NCBI GenBank assembly: GCA_934098345.1
Contig: CAKONX010000007.1
Span: 1-29,606 of the forward strand
DNA: 29,606 nt
From: an uncultured Bacilli bacterium
GTDB taxonomy: Bacteria > Bacillota_I > Bacilli_A > RF39 > UBA660
Reading direction: 5' to 3'
The notes below the pieces were generated by a model. It did no database searches. It worked only from the letters and a program-made list of their open reading frames with translations, and was not told the origin of the DNA. Positions 1-8,074 of this stretch are shown here, piece by piece (position 1 is the stretch's first letter; every line of letters starts with the position of its first letter). The position numbers were made by a program, and so were the translations under genes.

Positions 1-44
1 ATAATAGCAATAATTTTTTTCTTGTTTTTGTCTATTTTAGACAT
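1..44 (-). CDS. N-terminus of an unidentified protein, cut by the window edge
   Basis: The frame opens with ATG at 44-42 and runs off the left edge after 14 complete codons. It reads MSKIDKNKKKIIAI, a lysine-rich start leading into what could be a hydrophobic segment. A strong ribosome-binding site, AAGGAGGA on the minus strand (52-59), sits 7 bases before the ATG, which makes this a real start and not a chance frame. The gene follows spoVS on the same strand but is separated from it by a terminator. Too little is visible to name it; an N-terminally anchored membrane or secreted protein is possible. Confidence 0.65.
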   Translation of the reverse strand, partial: MSKIDKNKKKIIAI

Positions 45-83
45 ATATTATTCCTCCTTTAGTTTATTATACTATAACGTTTA

Positions 84-118
84 TAAAAAAGAAAATAAAA
101 AGAAGCTATTTAGCTTCT
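84..118 (-). terminator. Intrinsic terminator of spoVS
   Basis: An 8-bp perfect inverted repeat, AGAAGCTA (101-108) and TAGCTTCT (111-118), is followed on the minus strand by TTTTATTTTC and more T. The stop codon of spoVS lies inside the stem, so gene end and terminator are merged. Confidence 0.75.
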
Positions 119-366
119 ATAATTAACTTAATTGCTGTTTTCTCTTCTCCTTCAATAGTTATATCAGAGAATGCAGGAACTACAACTAAATTTTTTCCAC
201 TAGGAGCAACAAATCCCCTAGCTATACATACAGCTTTAATTGCTTGATTTAAACTTCCAGCTCCTATCGTTTGAATTTCAACTGATCCAGTATTTCTAAA
301 AACATTTGCAATAGCTCCTGCTACTTTACTTGGATTAGATTTACTTGATACTTTTAATGTTTCCAT
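106..366 (-). CDS. spoVS: Stage V sporulation protein S
   Basis: The 86-residue product has the exact length and the conserved sequence pattern of SpoVS, the small Alba-like nucleic-acid-binding protein of Gram-positive bacteria. Recognisable blocks are METLKVSSKSNP at the N-terminus, the GAGSLNQAIKAVCIARG core (about residues 35-51), and the end around FSDITIEGEEKTAIKLIIEAK-like residues 67-86. In Bacillus subtilis the protein affects septation and coat assembly during sporulation; homologues also occur in lineages not known to sporulate, so its presence alone does not prove spore formation. The start has an AGAAAGGAA ribosome-binding site. The gene lies downstream of the surface-protein operon but behind that operon's terminator, so it is probably expressed separately or by read-through. 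Confidence 0.95.
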   Translation of the reverse strand: METLKVSSKSNPSKVAGAIANVFRNTGSVEIQTIGAGSLNQAIKAVCIARGFVAPSGKNLVVVPAFSDITIEGEEKTAIKLIIEAK

Positions 367-403
367 AATTATTTTTTTCCTTTCTAATTAATACTATGAA
401 AGA

Positions 404-437
404 AAATAAAAAAAATGCAGATGTTTTACCATCCACA
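404..437 (-). terminator. Terminator of the surface-protein operon
   Basis: On the minus strand GTGGATG (436-430) and CATCTGC (423-417) pair over 7 bp, with two G-U wobbles and a 6-nt loop. A T-rich run (415-404) follows. The stop codon of the 160-residue gene (428-426) falls in the loop. Confidence 0.65.
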
Positions 438-908
438 TTTTTTAGTACAAAATTCCTCACTATATTGATAACCGTTGTCATCATAACCAGCATTTTTAGT
501 TGTATAAAGAATACCAGAAACACGGTTAACAATATTTGTATTTTCAACATTAGACTCTTTTGAATTACCAAAAGAACTATTATTTGTTTTAGTAATTACC
601 TCTACGCTTGCTGCAGGAGGTTCTTCATAGATTTGATAAAAATTCAAATCATATATTTTATTAATATTTACTGTTTCCGAAAATCTTCTTACAAAGTTTT
701 CTGCAAATTTTTCAGCATTCATTTTTAGTCTTCCAGTATCACGGTAGAAAGAAAAGTCTACAGACTCATTCATTGATGCTTCCAAAACTTCTTTAATCAA
801 GTAGTAGTCTTGTTCACTAGTAGTTGTATAGTTATGAAGTACAACCATAACACCTACTATTGAAATTCCTAAAACTACTATCCAATATCCCCAAAGACTC
901 TCTTTCAT
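426..908 (-). CDS. Small N-terminally anchored surface protein (TadE/pseudopilin-like architecture)
   Basis: The 160-residue product has one hydrophobic segment near the N-terminus (about residues 6-24, WGYWIVVLGISIVGVMVVL). Behind it come a predicted helical stretch rich in acidic and aromatic residues (about 30-80) and a C-terminal part ending in FCTKKCGW with two cysteines. A hydrophobic N-terminal helix running into a longer helix is the arrangement of TadE-like and pseudopilin proteins. I see no certain prepilin peptidase motif, so the class is an inference from architecture. The gene is last in a four-gene minus-strand operon; its ATG overlaps the stop codon of the large cysteine-rich gene (TAATG), implying coupled translation. 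It may be a minor subunit or assembly partner of that protein. I do not recognise the family with certainty. Confidence 0.7.
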   Translation of the reverse strand: MKESLWGYWIVVLGISIVGVMVVLHNYTTTSEQDYYLIKEVLEASMNESVDFSFYRDTGRLKMNAEKFAENFVRRFSETVNINKIYDLNFYQIYEEPPAASVEVITKTNNSSFGNSKESNVENTNIVNRVSGILYTTKNAGYDDNGYQYSEEFCTKKCGW

Positions 909-3900
909 TATTTATTCACCGCCCATTTAATATTACTATCTCTTACTTGTTGGAGAGTTTTATCACTTCTGTTCCATACATTTGATAAATCACTTCCAGT
1001 AAGAATTTTTCCATCAGCTAAGTTAGTTAAGAATCTACTCTTACATTGAACACAACTCTTACCATTATCTTTATCACCTTGTCCAGCAGAACAATCACAC
1101 TCTAAATTATTATCTGTATATCCACCATAACCATTTAAAGCTGCATTGTATTGTTTAATTTGCTTCATGTCATTTGGTGTTAATCTAAATGAATATGATA
1201 ATTCCTTAGGGCTATAAGTATTTAAGTTAGCACCTAATTCCTCAATAGCCTTTTGAGCTGCTCGACCAGTTTCTGTTTTCCAGTTATCAGCATATCCATC
1301 AGTGCTAGCTGGGAATACTTTAGCAGGATCTATTATTTTGAAGTCATATAATACTGCTTTATCATCATAAGATTCACAAGAATCCGTTTTATATGTTACT
1401 CCATTTCCATCTCCACAACAGCATCCATAGAATGAACCTCCATGGAATCCTTTTAATACACAAGTAAATAACTCAGCGTCTCCAGGATTTTGTGCTGCAC
1501 ATGTAGTACCACCTTTTTCAAAATATGTATCAAATTTACCATTTTCTCCCATACCATGTAAATTCCAATATGTTTCAAATTTACCATCGTAAGAAGTTGA
1601 ATAAGTAAATAAATATGAGTGGTCAGTATAATTAATTAATTTACTTTCATAATTATAAGTTTCTCCTCTTGGTACAAGTCTATAAATTGGTGAATCAGGA
1701 TCATTTGGATCTGTTTCAATAACAGAACCATCTGAGTCAATTGTGTATTTATCAACATTTGCTCTCTTCCATGTACATTCAGAAATATATTTTCCATCAT
1801 GCCAGAATAGTTTGTTTGCTTCATATTTTTGTTCAGCTAAGAATTTTTTATAATATGTTGTTAATGGTAATGATGCATCTTTATGACTATATTCTAATTC
1901 TCCACCAAGTTCTTTACCAAATACAATCATATCTTCAATATTTCCAGATTTACTGTATATAGTAGAATAATTACCACTACCTTGTTGTTCAGAATTTGCA
2001 AACACGTGTCCATCAGAAAGTTCTTCATCTAATCTCTTTTGGCAATTTTGTTCATAAAGAACACTTACTTGAGCTTCTTTTGGATTACCATAATCATCTT
2101 GATATACTTGAGTATATTTAAATGTCGACATTGTAGTAATTACATTATATAAATCAGTTGTTCCACTAGTACCACCATATGTTACATTATTTTCACCATC
2201 AAACTTAGAATTCTTATTGAAGTAATAATCACATCTAGTTAATGTTTTTTGTAATTCCTTTATCTTTTTAACTGAAGCATTATAACTTTCTTTAGCAGCT
2301 TCTCTCGTATTTTTAAATTCAGTTCTCACTTTTTCTACATTTTCAATCTCACTTGCCAAGCTCAATAACTTTTCTGCATCGCTAGAAGTGGTACAAGACC
2401 AATAATAATATCTATATTTTGGTACATCAGTTCCTGGAATTGTTCCATCTTTTACTTTTCCAGCAACTTTTCCATTTTTTTCTTGTTGTTTTTGGATTGC
2501 CTTTATAACATCTTCTAACGTATCCGCCCAGTAAGATTTTTCACGATGTGTTTTCTCGTCCATTCCATTATCAATTACTTCTTCGCTTTTATAAGTATTT
2601 CTTAATTCGCCTTTTATTTTTACTTTACGATATCTATATTTTTCATTTATTTTAAAAGTGAAATCATCATAACTATATGGACCAACATCGTAATCATCAG
2701 TTTTTCCTTCTTCAGCACTACACTTAACAGAAACATCTGATAAATTAATCGTTTTCTTTTGATCAACTGCATCTTGATATAATTCATAACCTGCTGAATT
2801 TTCTTGATATATATTAAATTGTTCAATTTCATTATCAACTTCTGCTTGATAATCTTTTAACCAAGCATCATATTGAACTTTTATACGACATCTCTTTTTA
2901 GAATTAACATAAGGTGCTTCTTGATCTCCAACAGTTACTGTTCCATCATTTAATTTTATACTATAAGTTGCAAGTTTGAAATATTTACCATTAGTAGCAG
3001 TTAATGCTCCAGGTATTTGAGCAAATAAATCTTCAGTACAATACATTTTACAATATTTTTCATCTTCACCAGTTAATTCAGAATTATATTCAATATATTT
3101 TTGATTTCCTGGTTTATCATTAAAATAGTCTACTTGTAAATCTTCATTTCTACAGAATAGTTCATTTAATGTAGGTTCTTTTACTGTTGAAACCATATCT
3201 GATTCACAACAATTGTTAACATTAGCAACAGGCTCTGGAACAGGTTCACTACATTTGTTTGCTTCTTTACAATAATCAGCTTTTTCTAAGGTATCAGCAA
3301 AATATTGAGTTGGAGTTCCAGTTGTATCAACTTCCTCATCTCCAGCACTAGCTGCTGAAATTGCAATTCTTTGACAGTCTGGACCACAATCGCATGCTAT
3401 AACTTGACTTCCTGGATAATAAGCATTAATTACATAACTGCAATCATCTTTCGTATCCTCAATTGTTATTTTACCTTGAGTTCCTCCATCTTCCCAACTA
3501 TAGTCAACTACATTACATCCTTCACAAGTAAATGCAACTTGATTTTTCTTTAATTTTTGTTTTGATTTAACTGTATATGTTACTTGTTTACCACTCTCTT
3601 GTTTATTAGTAAACTCAAATGAATTTTTTAAAGAAGATGCTGATTTAGCATATGAAATTGCTTCTTGAGCTTTACTAAATGCCGCTTCTAATAAACTATC
3701 ACCAGTAATTCTTAATTCATCCGGTGTAAACCTTGAAGCAGAATATAAACCAGTTTTAATTTGTAACCATCTAACCAAGTACAATTCTTTTCCTTTTGCA
3801 GATTTATTACCATTTTCTAATACAGCAATCATACGAATAGCCAACGAATCAAGTGTATCATTTGTTGGATGTTCAAAAATATAAGCAATAGCTTTAGCTG

Positions 3901-4174
3901 ATCTTGAATTGTCAGGAGAACAAGTATAGCTATAATTCTTACTAGCATTATAAGAAATATCCAAACAATATCCTTTAAACTTAACTCCATTATATCTAAC
4001 ATCAAATGTATAAGTTATTAAATTTTCTCCACCAACTGTTACGCCACTGGGTCCTAAATTATTAACAACAACTTTCGCTTGATTAGTTTTCTTAATAGAA
4101 TCTGCTAAAGTACCATTACTAAAAGAGAAAATTGTTAAAATTAATAAAGAAACACTAAAAACTATTTTTTTCAT
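908..4174 (-). CDS. Large secreted cysteine-rich protein with thioester-adhesin-like N-terminus
   Basis: The 1088-residue product begins with a signal peptide (KK followed by a hydrophobic core, likely cleaved near residue 24, TLA-DS). Residues about 30-180 resemble the thioester (TQXA/TED) domain of Gram-positive adhesins: a beta-rich stretch ends in GYCLD with the candidate thioester cysteine C70, followed some 65 residues later by a helix LYLVRWLQIKTG where the TQxA partner motif would fall. The canonical TQxA glutamine is not clearly present; Q138 is the nearest candidate, so a working thioester is unproven. The rest is rich in Tyr, Asp, Asn and Cys, with clusters such as CDCGPDC, GCCCGDG and CDCSAG suggesting disulfide-bonded or metal-binding modules. 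There is no LPxTG motif and no C-terminal membrane helix, so retention at the surface may depend on the co-encoded membrane proteins. The start has an AAAGGAG site and overlaps the preceding gene by ATGA. Confidence 0.75.
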   Translation of the reverse strand: MKKIVFSVSLLILTIFSFSNGTLADSIKKTNQAKVVVNNLGPSGVTVGGENLITYTFDVRYNGVKFKGYCLDISYNASKNYSYTCSPDNSRSAKAIAYIFEHPTNDTLDSLAIRMIAVLENGNKSAKGKELYLVRWLQIKTGLYSASRFTPDELRITGDSLLEAAFSKAQEAISYAKSASSLKNSFEFTNKQESGKQVTYTVKSKQKLKKNQVAFTCEGCNVVDYSWEDGGTQGKITIEDTKDDCSYVINAYYPGSQVIACDCGPDCQRIAISAASAGDEEVDTTGTPTQYFADTLEKADYCKEANKCSEPVPEPVANVNNCCESDMVSTVKEPTLNELFCRNEDLQVDYFNDKPGNQKYIEYNSELTGEDEKYCKMYCTEDLFAQIPGALTATNGKYFKLATYSIKLNDGTVTVGDQEAPYVNSKKRCRIKVQYDAWLKDYQAEVDNEIEQFNIYQENSAGYELYQDAVDQKKTINLSDVSVKCSAEEGKTDDYDVGPYSYDDFTFKINEKYRYRKVKIKGELRNTYKSEEVIDNGMDEKTHREKSYWADTLEDVIKAIQKQQEKNGKVAGKVKDGTIPGTDVPKYRYYYWSCTTSSDAEKLLSLASEIENVEKVRTEFKNTREAAKESYNASVKKIKELQKTLTRCDYYFNKNSKFDGENNVTYGGTSGTTDLYNVITTMSTFKYTQVYQDDYGNPKEAQVSVLYEQNCQKRLDEELSDGHVFANSEQQGSGNYSTIYSKSGNIEDMIVFGKELGGELEYSHKDASLPLTTYYKKFLAEQKYEANKLFWHDGKYISECTWKRANVDKYTIDSDGSVIETDPNDPDSPIYRLVPRGETYNYESKLINYTDHSYLFTYSTSYDGKFETYWNLHGMGENGKFDTYFEKGGTTCAAQNPGDAELFTCVLKGFHGGSFYGCCCGDGNGVTYKTDSCESYDDKAVLYDFKIIDPAKVFPASTDGYADNWKTETGRAAQKAIEELGANLNTYSPKELSYSFRLTPNDMKQIKQYNAALNGYGGYTDNNLECDCSAGQGDKDNGKSCVQCKSRFLTNLADGKILTGSDLSNVWNRSDKTLQQVRDSNIKWAVNK

Positions 4175-5010
4175 ATTTGCTTACTCCTTTTCTTTTTAAT
4201 TTGTATCCAAGCAGCAGCAACCCCAATTATTACTATTACTGTACCACCAATAATAAATACATATTTATTTTCTTTAAATATATTTGTTTTATTATTTTCA
4301 TCAGTATTATCTTTACTATTATTATTCTTATTATTATAGTTTTCTAATCCTTTTACAAAACCATCATTTGTAATTTTATCAACTGTAAATTGTTTACAAA
4401 TATCTAAATCATCTTTATCCTTACAAAATTCCATTTCTGAATATCCGTTATATATAGGAGTTGTAAGTGAAACTTTTCTATAAACTTCATCTTTACAATT
4501 TTCATTTTCAGATTTTATTTCAAAAGTAAATGTTACACTTTCATCATTTGCAAAACTTTGAAATACTTTAGTACCATTTTCTGTATCACTATAGTGGTAA
4601 GTAAATACATCAGTTGAATAATCATTTTTAACTACAACATAAACATCTTCGCTTATTCCTTTAATAGTAATTTCAAATCCATAATCATATAGATCAATTT
4701 CTGGCATTCCTTCAGTATCAAGATCAATTCCTGTACCTGCTACCATTTTTTTAGCTATATAAGAAATATTAACATTTTTAGCACTTGTCTTTAATTTATC
4801 TGAAAGTTCATTATTACATTTAGTATTTTTAGTATCTACTGCTATTTCATCAGTATCTTCAATTTTTTCATCAATTTTAACTTCAAAATCGGTTTTTTTA
4901 TTTTTTATTACTAATACTAAACTAGTAACAAGACCAATTAAAATTAAAAAAGCTATGATAACTGGAATATATTCTCTTTTAAATCTCTTATGTTCTTTAT
5001 ACTTTTTCAT
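4171..5010 (-). CDS. Bitopic membrane protein, paralogue of the upstream gene product
   Basis: The 279-residue product has a basic N-terminus followed by a membrane helix (about residues 14-36), an extracytoplasmic domain of roughly 200 residues, a Lys/Asn/Asp-rich linker, and a second helix near the C-terminus (about 250-270) ended by KKKR. The outer domain shares a recognisable layout with the 238-residue protein encoded just upstream: a segment around SEDVYVVVKND, then a Cys, then GYSEMEFC followed by ICKQFTVDKI, against NPYSDMDIC and FYCQKWVTQKI in the paralogue. The pair probably arose by duplication. The gene overlaps both neighbours by ATGA (4 nt), with AAGGAGGT as ribosome-binding site, so it is translated as one unit with the large surface protein. 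A role in anchoring or exporting that protein is an inference. Confidence 0.75.
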   Translation of the reverse strand: MKKYKEHKRFKREYIPVIIAFLILIGLVTSLVLVIKNKKTDFEVKIDEKIEDTDEIAVDTKNTKCNNELSDKLKTSAKNVNISYIAKKMVAGTGIDLDTEGMPEIDLYDYGFEITIKGISEDVYVVVKNDYSTDVFTYHYSDTENGTKVFQSFANDESVTFTFEIKSENENCKDEVYRKVSLTTPIYNGYSEMEFCKDKDDLDICKQFTVDKITNDGFVKGLENYNNKNNNSKDNTDENNKTNIFKENKYVFIIGGTVIVIIGVAAAWIQIKKKRSKQI

Positions 5011-5723
5011 ATACTATACCTCCTTATTCTAATAATCATTACTACTATTGCTATTAGATCAATTAGTATTCCTGCTGAAAGAGAACCAATAAGAAGAGTT
5101 CTTCTTTTCATATAAGTATCTTTTAATTCTTTTTCTTTCTCTTCTTTTTCACATTCTATGCATCTTGTTGTAGTAGTCTTTTTTATACCTTTTCTTTTAG
5201 CTTTTATTTTTGCTATTATTTCACTTTCTGTTCCCTCTATTTTTTGAGTAACCCATTTTTGGCAATAGAAATAATCTTCTAATTCTTCATATTTACAAAT
5301 GTCCATATCACTATAAGGATTCTTTCTAGGTTTAGTTAATGTAAATATTCTAATATCATGTGAACATCCAAACTTCATACTTCTAACAACAAAGGTATAA
5401 GTAATAATATTATCAGTATCTTTAACATTAAAAGTATAAGTTCCATCACTTGCCATACTAGCAAAAACTTTTTCTTCTGAACCACTATCTGCTCTATAAG
5501 CAACATATAAATCATCGACTATATTAAATATTGAAATATCAAAACTTACACTTCCATCACTTTCATATTTAAAGTCATACGATGCTTTTACATTTGATGC
5601 AAGCTTATTTAAATATGCACGAGAGTCATAATTACATGTCGTATCTTCTGCAGCAGATACATTAGACATCAAAAGAAAAAAACTTAACAGAGAAAAAATA
5701 CATAAAATATATTTCTTTCTCAT
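5007..5723 (-). CDS. Membrane-anchored extracytoplasmic protein, first gene of the surface operon
   Basis: The 238-residue product starts with a typical signal peptide (RKK, hydrophobic core, NVSAAEDT, cleavage probably near residue 25). It continues with a beta-rich outer domain containing conserved Cys residues and NPYSDMDIC, followed by FYCQKWVTQKI, then a basic linker with CIECEKEEKEKE, and a C-terminal membrane helix (about 208-232) ended by RIRR. It is a paralogue of the next gene's product. The ribosome-binding site AGGATGGGA precedes the ATG, and a clean promoter lies 28 bases further upstream. The function is unknown. Two related membrane-bound proteins plus a giant cysteine-rich secreted protein suggest a surface complex. 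No known family name can be assigned by eye. Confidence 0.75.
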   Translation of the reverse strand: MRKKYILCIFSLLSFFLLMSNVSAAEDTTCNYDSRAYLNKLASNVKASYDFKYESDGSVSFDISIFNIVDDLYVAYRADSGSEEKVFASMASDGTYTFNVKDTDNIITYTFVVRSMKFGCSHDIRIFTLTKPRKNPYSDMDICKYEELEDYFYCQKWVTQKIEGTESEIIAKIKAKRKGIKKTTTTRCIECEKEEKEKELKDTYMKRRTLLIGSLSAGILIDLIAIVVMIIRIRRYSI

Positions 5724-5750
5724 AAATTAATCCCATCCTATTCTATATAA

Positions 5751-5779
5751 AGTATATCAAACCAGTTATTTATTTGCAA
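5751..5779 (-). promoter_or_regulatory. Sigma-A promoter of the surface-protein operon
   Basis: Minus-strand TTGCAA (5779-5774), a 17-bp spacer ending in TGA, and TATACT (5756-5751). It sits between the terminator of the structured RNA and the first gene of the operon, so the operon does not depend on read-through from the RNA. Confidence 0.7.
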
Positions 5780-5803
5780 TAAAATAATAATATATTTTTT
5801 CAT

Positions 5804-5836
5804 AAAAAAAATATGTAGCTGACAACTACATATTTT
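5804..5836 (-). terminator. Intrinsic terminator of the 357-nt RNA
   Basis: On the minus strand AAAATATGTAG (5836-5826) and CTACATATTTT (5818-5808) pair perfectly over 11 bp around a 7-nt loop, followed by a run of eight T (5811-5804). Confidence 0.85.
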
Positions 5837-6160
5837 CTAGTTTGAAGATCAAACCCTAACTGTGAATGTCAGTTCACGATCAAAGTTTGCTTATCTAATA
5901 ATCGAGTTTTCTTTCTCAATGTACGTACACACTTAGTATAGATAAGATCCCTATTGACATCTGGGTAAAAGGAAAACTAAAACATCCCGTCCTAATATTC
6001 CTAAACTAAGTAAAATCGTGTATTTTATGTATCTAAGAGGAAAGAGGCTTCAAGCCATATTTCCTAATACATAATATACAGTAAAAGAAATGTTTGTAAT
6101 TACTGTTTGGATTAATAATTACAAATTAATTTCAAAACTTAGTCAACTACCCTACTAAGT
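5804..6160 (-). ncRNA. Structured non-coding RNA of about 357 nt, family not recognised
   Basis: A 557-bp gap between genes contains a complete RNA gene. It has a near-consensus promoter, a predicted 5' end at 6160, and an intrinsic terminator at 5836-5804. Reading 5' to 3' on the minus strand, the hairpins are ACTTAGT/ACTAAGT (6160-6154 with 6143-6137), a 9-bp stem TTGTAATTA/TAATTACAA (6124-6116 with 6102-6094), and a long imperfect hairpin 6070-6029 capped by GGCTTGAAGCC. These are followed by an 8-bp helix TAGATAAG's partner pair CTTATCTA/TAGATAAG (5946-5939 with 5897-5890) enclosing smaller elements, GTGAA/TTCAC (5877-5862) and GTTTG/CAAAC (5854-5840). The first hairpin begins exactly at the predicted transcription start. 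No protein frame with a ribosome-binding site fits. The 5' and 3' signatures of tmRNA, RNase P RNA, SRP RNA and group II introns are absent. Its function is unknown. Confidence 0.75.
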
Positions 6161-6166
6161 AACTTA

Positions 6167-6195
6167 AGTATAAATTACAAAAATTATTTTGTCAA
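6167..6195 (-). promoter_or_regulatory. Sigma-A promoter of the 357-nt RNA
   Basis: Minus-strand TTGACA (6195-6190, perfect consensus), 17-bp spacer, TATACT (6172-6167). Transcription is predicted to start at about 6160, which is also the first base of the first hairpin. This is one of the best promoters in the window, as expected for an abundant RNA. Confidence 0.85.
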
Positions 6196-6223
6196 TAGAA
6201 ATTTTTTTAATATGTAAAAAAGA

Positions 6224-6252
6224 TTTACAAACATAATTAAGTTTGTTATAAT
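6224..6252 (+). promoter_or_regulatory. Sigma-A promoter of the acidic coiled-coil gene
   Basis: TTTACA (6224-6229), 17-bp spacer, TATAAT (6247-6252). It is divergent from the RNA promoter at 6167-6195, so the two -35 boxes lie about 30 bp apart. Confidence 0.8.
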
Positions 6253-6280
6253 TCATATTGAGAATAGAGAGGTTTTAAAT

Positions 6281-7195
6281 ATGGATAATTTAGTAAGCGA
6301 AACTAACGCAAAATTAGAAAGCATTATAGAAAACTTAGAGACTATAAAAAAAGAATATGAAAAGAAATTAAAAGCAAATGATAAAGAAATAAATGCAGAG
6401 CTTTCAAAAGTAAGAAAATATAAAAAAGACTTTTTTCTAGCAAAAGAAAAAGTTGAGAAAATGAATTCTGATATTGAAGGTTTTTCTGAAGACTATAAAA
6501 AATTAGTTGAAAGATTCAAAGATGATGAACTTGCTAATATCCTAGTAGCTGCTAATAAAGAAATTTCTTTAAAAATAGAAGAAAGAAAAAGAAAAATAAT
6601 TAAAGATAAAGCAAGTATGAACGAGTTAGTAGAAAAAGCTGAAAAAGTTAAAGAAAAATTAGTTACTTTAACTCAAGAAAAAACTGCTTTAGAAAGTTGC
6701 TATGTTAAAATTTGTGATTCTGAAGAATATTATAGAAGATCATTAAATGAAATTATCGATTATGCTAATGAAAATAAAGATAATTTATGTTCATACTTTG
6801 ATGATGCTGATGCAATTATCAATAGTGCTGAATCTGAAGAACCACTTGTTGATTTAAATGATATTGAATTTGATATGACTAAAGAAATAGATGAAGATGA
6901 TGCTTCTATAGAAGAAAATGAAGAAGAAAAACAAGAAGATGAAAAAGAAACTGAAGTTCAAGAAGATACAGAAGAGAATGAAAAAAAGAATGATGAATTC
7001 AATGATGAAGAATTTATATTAGCAGAACAAAACGATGAAGATGAAGAACAAAAAGAAGATAAAAAAGATGATGAGTTTACTTTAGAAGAAATTCCAAGTG
7101 AACTTGATGATATAGATAAATCACTTGAATCATTCTTCAGTGATACAGATACATTAGAAGATGACGATTCAATATATAATAAAGACGAAGATTAA
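6281..7195 (+). CDS. Coiled-coil protein with strongly acidic C-terminal half
   Basis: The 304-residue product has no signal peptide and no membrane helix, so it should be cytoplasmic. Residues about 1-170 are heptad-rich and charged (Lys/Glu), consistent with a long coiled coil. Residues about 185-304 are extremely acidic, with repeated E/D/N/K runs such as EENEEEKQEDEKE and several similar FxLEE/FILAE-type patches that might act as short binding motifs. The start is supported by GAGAGG 8 bases before the ATG and a promoter at 6224. The gene converges on the methyltransferase gene, their stop codons overlapping inside a terminator. I do not recognise a family. A scaffold or cytoskeletal adaptor is possible, but nothing in the sequence decides it. 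Confidence 0.75.
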   Translation: MDNLVSETNAKLESIIENLETIKKEYEKKLKANDKEINAELSKVRKYKKDFFLAKEKVEKMNSDIEGFSEDYKKLVERFKDDELANILVAANKEISLKIEERKRKIIKDKASMNELVEKAEKVKEKLVTLTQEKTALESCYVKICDSEEYYRRSLNEIIDYANENKDNLCSYFDDADAIINSAESEEPLVDLNDIEFDMTKEIDEDDASIEENEEEKQEDEKETEVQEDTEENEKKNDEFNDEEFILAEQNDEDEEQKEDKKDDEFTLEEIPSELDDIDKSLESFFSDTDTLEDDDSIYNKDED

Positions 7196-7214
7196 TTCTT
7201 CGTCTTTTCTTTTT
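7181..7214 (+). terminator. Terminator between convergent genes
   Basis: An 11-bp perfect stem, AAAGACGAAGA (7181-7191) and TCTTCGTCTTT (7197-7207), encloses a TTAAT loop that carries the stop codons of both flanking genes (plus TAA 7193-7195, minus TAA 7194-7192). T-rich sequence follows on the plus strand; on the minus strand the tail is only weakly T-rich. Confidence 0.8.
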
Positions 7215-8073
7215 CCCATCTAGCGTAAATACCACAAGGTAATACTAAATCACTATTTTTCATTTGTAAGCCTACTTCATCTACATCAATAAATCCATTA
7301 TGCTTTTCAGATACTGTAAGCATTAAAATATTTTTTAATACACTCATAGATAATCCAGTTGTGTATGAATTTATTAAAAACATTATTGGATCATCACTTA
7401 AAACTTGAGTACATTTACTAACTAAATCATAAAGACTAGTTTCAATATTCCATACCTCTTTATTGGTACCTCTTCCAAATGAAGGAGGATCCATTATAAT
7501 AATATCGTATTTATTACCTCTTCTAATTTCTCTTTCAACAAATTTTAAAACATCGTCAACAATAAATCTAATAGGTCTATCACTTAAGTTAGAAGCATTT
7601 ACATTTTCTTTAGCCCAGTCAACCATACCTCTAGATGAATCAACGTGAACAACACTTGCTCCAGCACTTAAAGCAGCAGCACTTGCTCCACCAGTATAAG
7701 CAAATAGATTTAGAACTTTAACATCTCTTTTAGCATCTTTTATTTTATCTCTTAAAATATTCCAATTATATGCTTGTTCAGGAAATAAACCAGTATGTTT
7801 AAAACCCATAAGTTTTAAATTAAAAGTTAAATCTTTATAATGTATTTGCCATGAATAAGGAATGTTTTTATTTTTTATTTGCCACATTCCTCCTCCACTT
7901 TTACTTCTTTCATATCTAGCATCATAACTATTCCATAAATTATTATCTACAGATTTATCCCATATTATTTGAGGATCTGGTCTAAGTAATTTTATTCCAT
8001 TCCAATTTTCTAGCTTTTCTCCTTTTTTCATATCAAGGATTTCATACTCAAAAAAATCATTTACAACTTTCAT
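7192..8073 (-). CDS. Class I SAM-dependent rRNA methyltransferase (RlmI/RlmK-like, COG1092 type)
   Basis: The 293-residue product carries the Rossmann-type SAM motif NLFAYTGGAS (residues 122-131), an acidic residue at the end of strand 2 (VVHVDSS, D145) and the motif IV block DPPSFGRG (195-202). These place it with the Methyltrans_SAM family that contains the large-subunit rRNA methyltransferases RlmI/RlmK. The N-terminal part (about 1-110, with RPDPQIIW and MWQIKNK) lacks an evident PUA domain, and I see no TCSCS-type catalytic cysteine motif, so the modified base cannot be inferred. The ATG lies 1 base past the stop codon of the upstream membrane-protein gene, so the two are co-transcribed. 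Its stop codon overlaps that of the convergent coiled-coil gene. Family assignment is firm, substrate is not. Confidence 0.85.
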   Translation of the reverse strand: MKVVNDFFEYEILDMKKGEKLENWNGIKLLRPDPQIIWDKSVDNNLWNSYDARYERSKSGGGMWQIKNKNIPYSWQIHYKDLTFNLKLMGFKHTGLFPEQAYNWNILRDKIKDAKRDVKVLNLFAYTGGASAAALSAGASVVHVDSSRGMVDWAKENVNASNLSDRPIRFIVDDVLKFVEREIRRGNKYDIIIMDPPSFGRGTNKEVWNIETSLYDLVSKCTQVLSDDPIMFLINSYTTGLSMSVLKNILMLTVSEKHNGFIDVDEVGLQMKNSDLVLPCGIYARWEKEKTKN

Positions 8074-8074
8074 A

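Noticed and set aside
1741..1962. Plus-strand open frames within the cysteine-rich surface gene (also at 3371-3553)
   Set aside because: No ribosome-binding sites, biased hydrophobic composition typical of the antisense of an AT-rich gene, fully covered by a convincing minus-strand gene.
5804..6160. Considered tmRNA, RNase P RNA, SRP RNA or T-box leader for this RNA
   Set aside because: No tRNA-like ends with a CCA-proximal T arm, no GAGGAAAGTCC/ACAGAA pair, no GGAAGGAAGCAGC-like SRP loop, and no T-box AGGGTGG-ACCGCG block. The operon downstream has its own promoter after the terminator, so it is not a leader.
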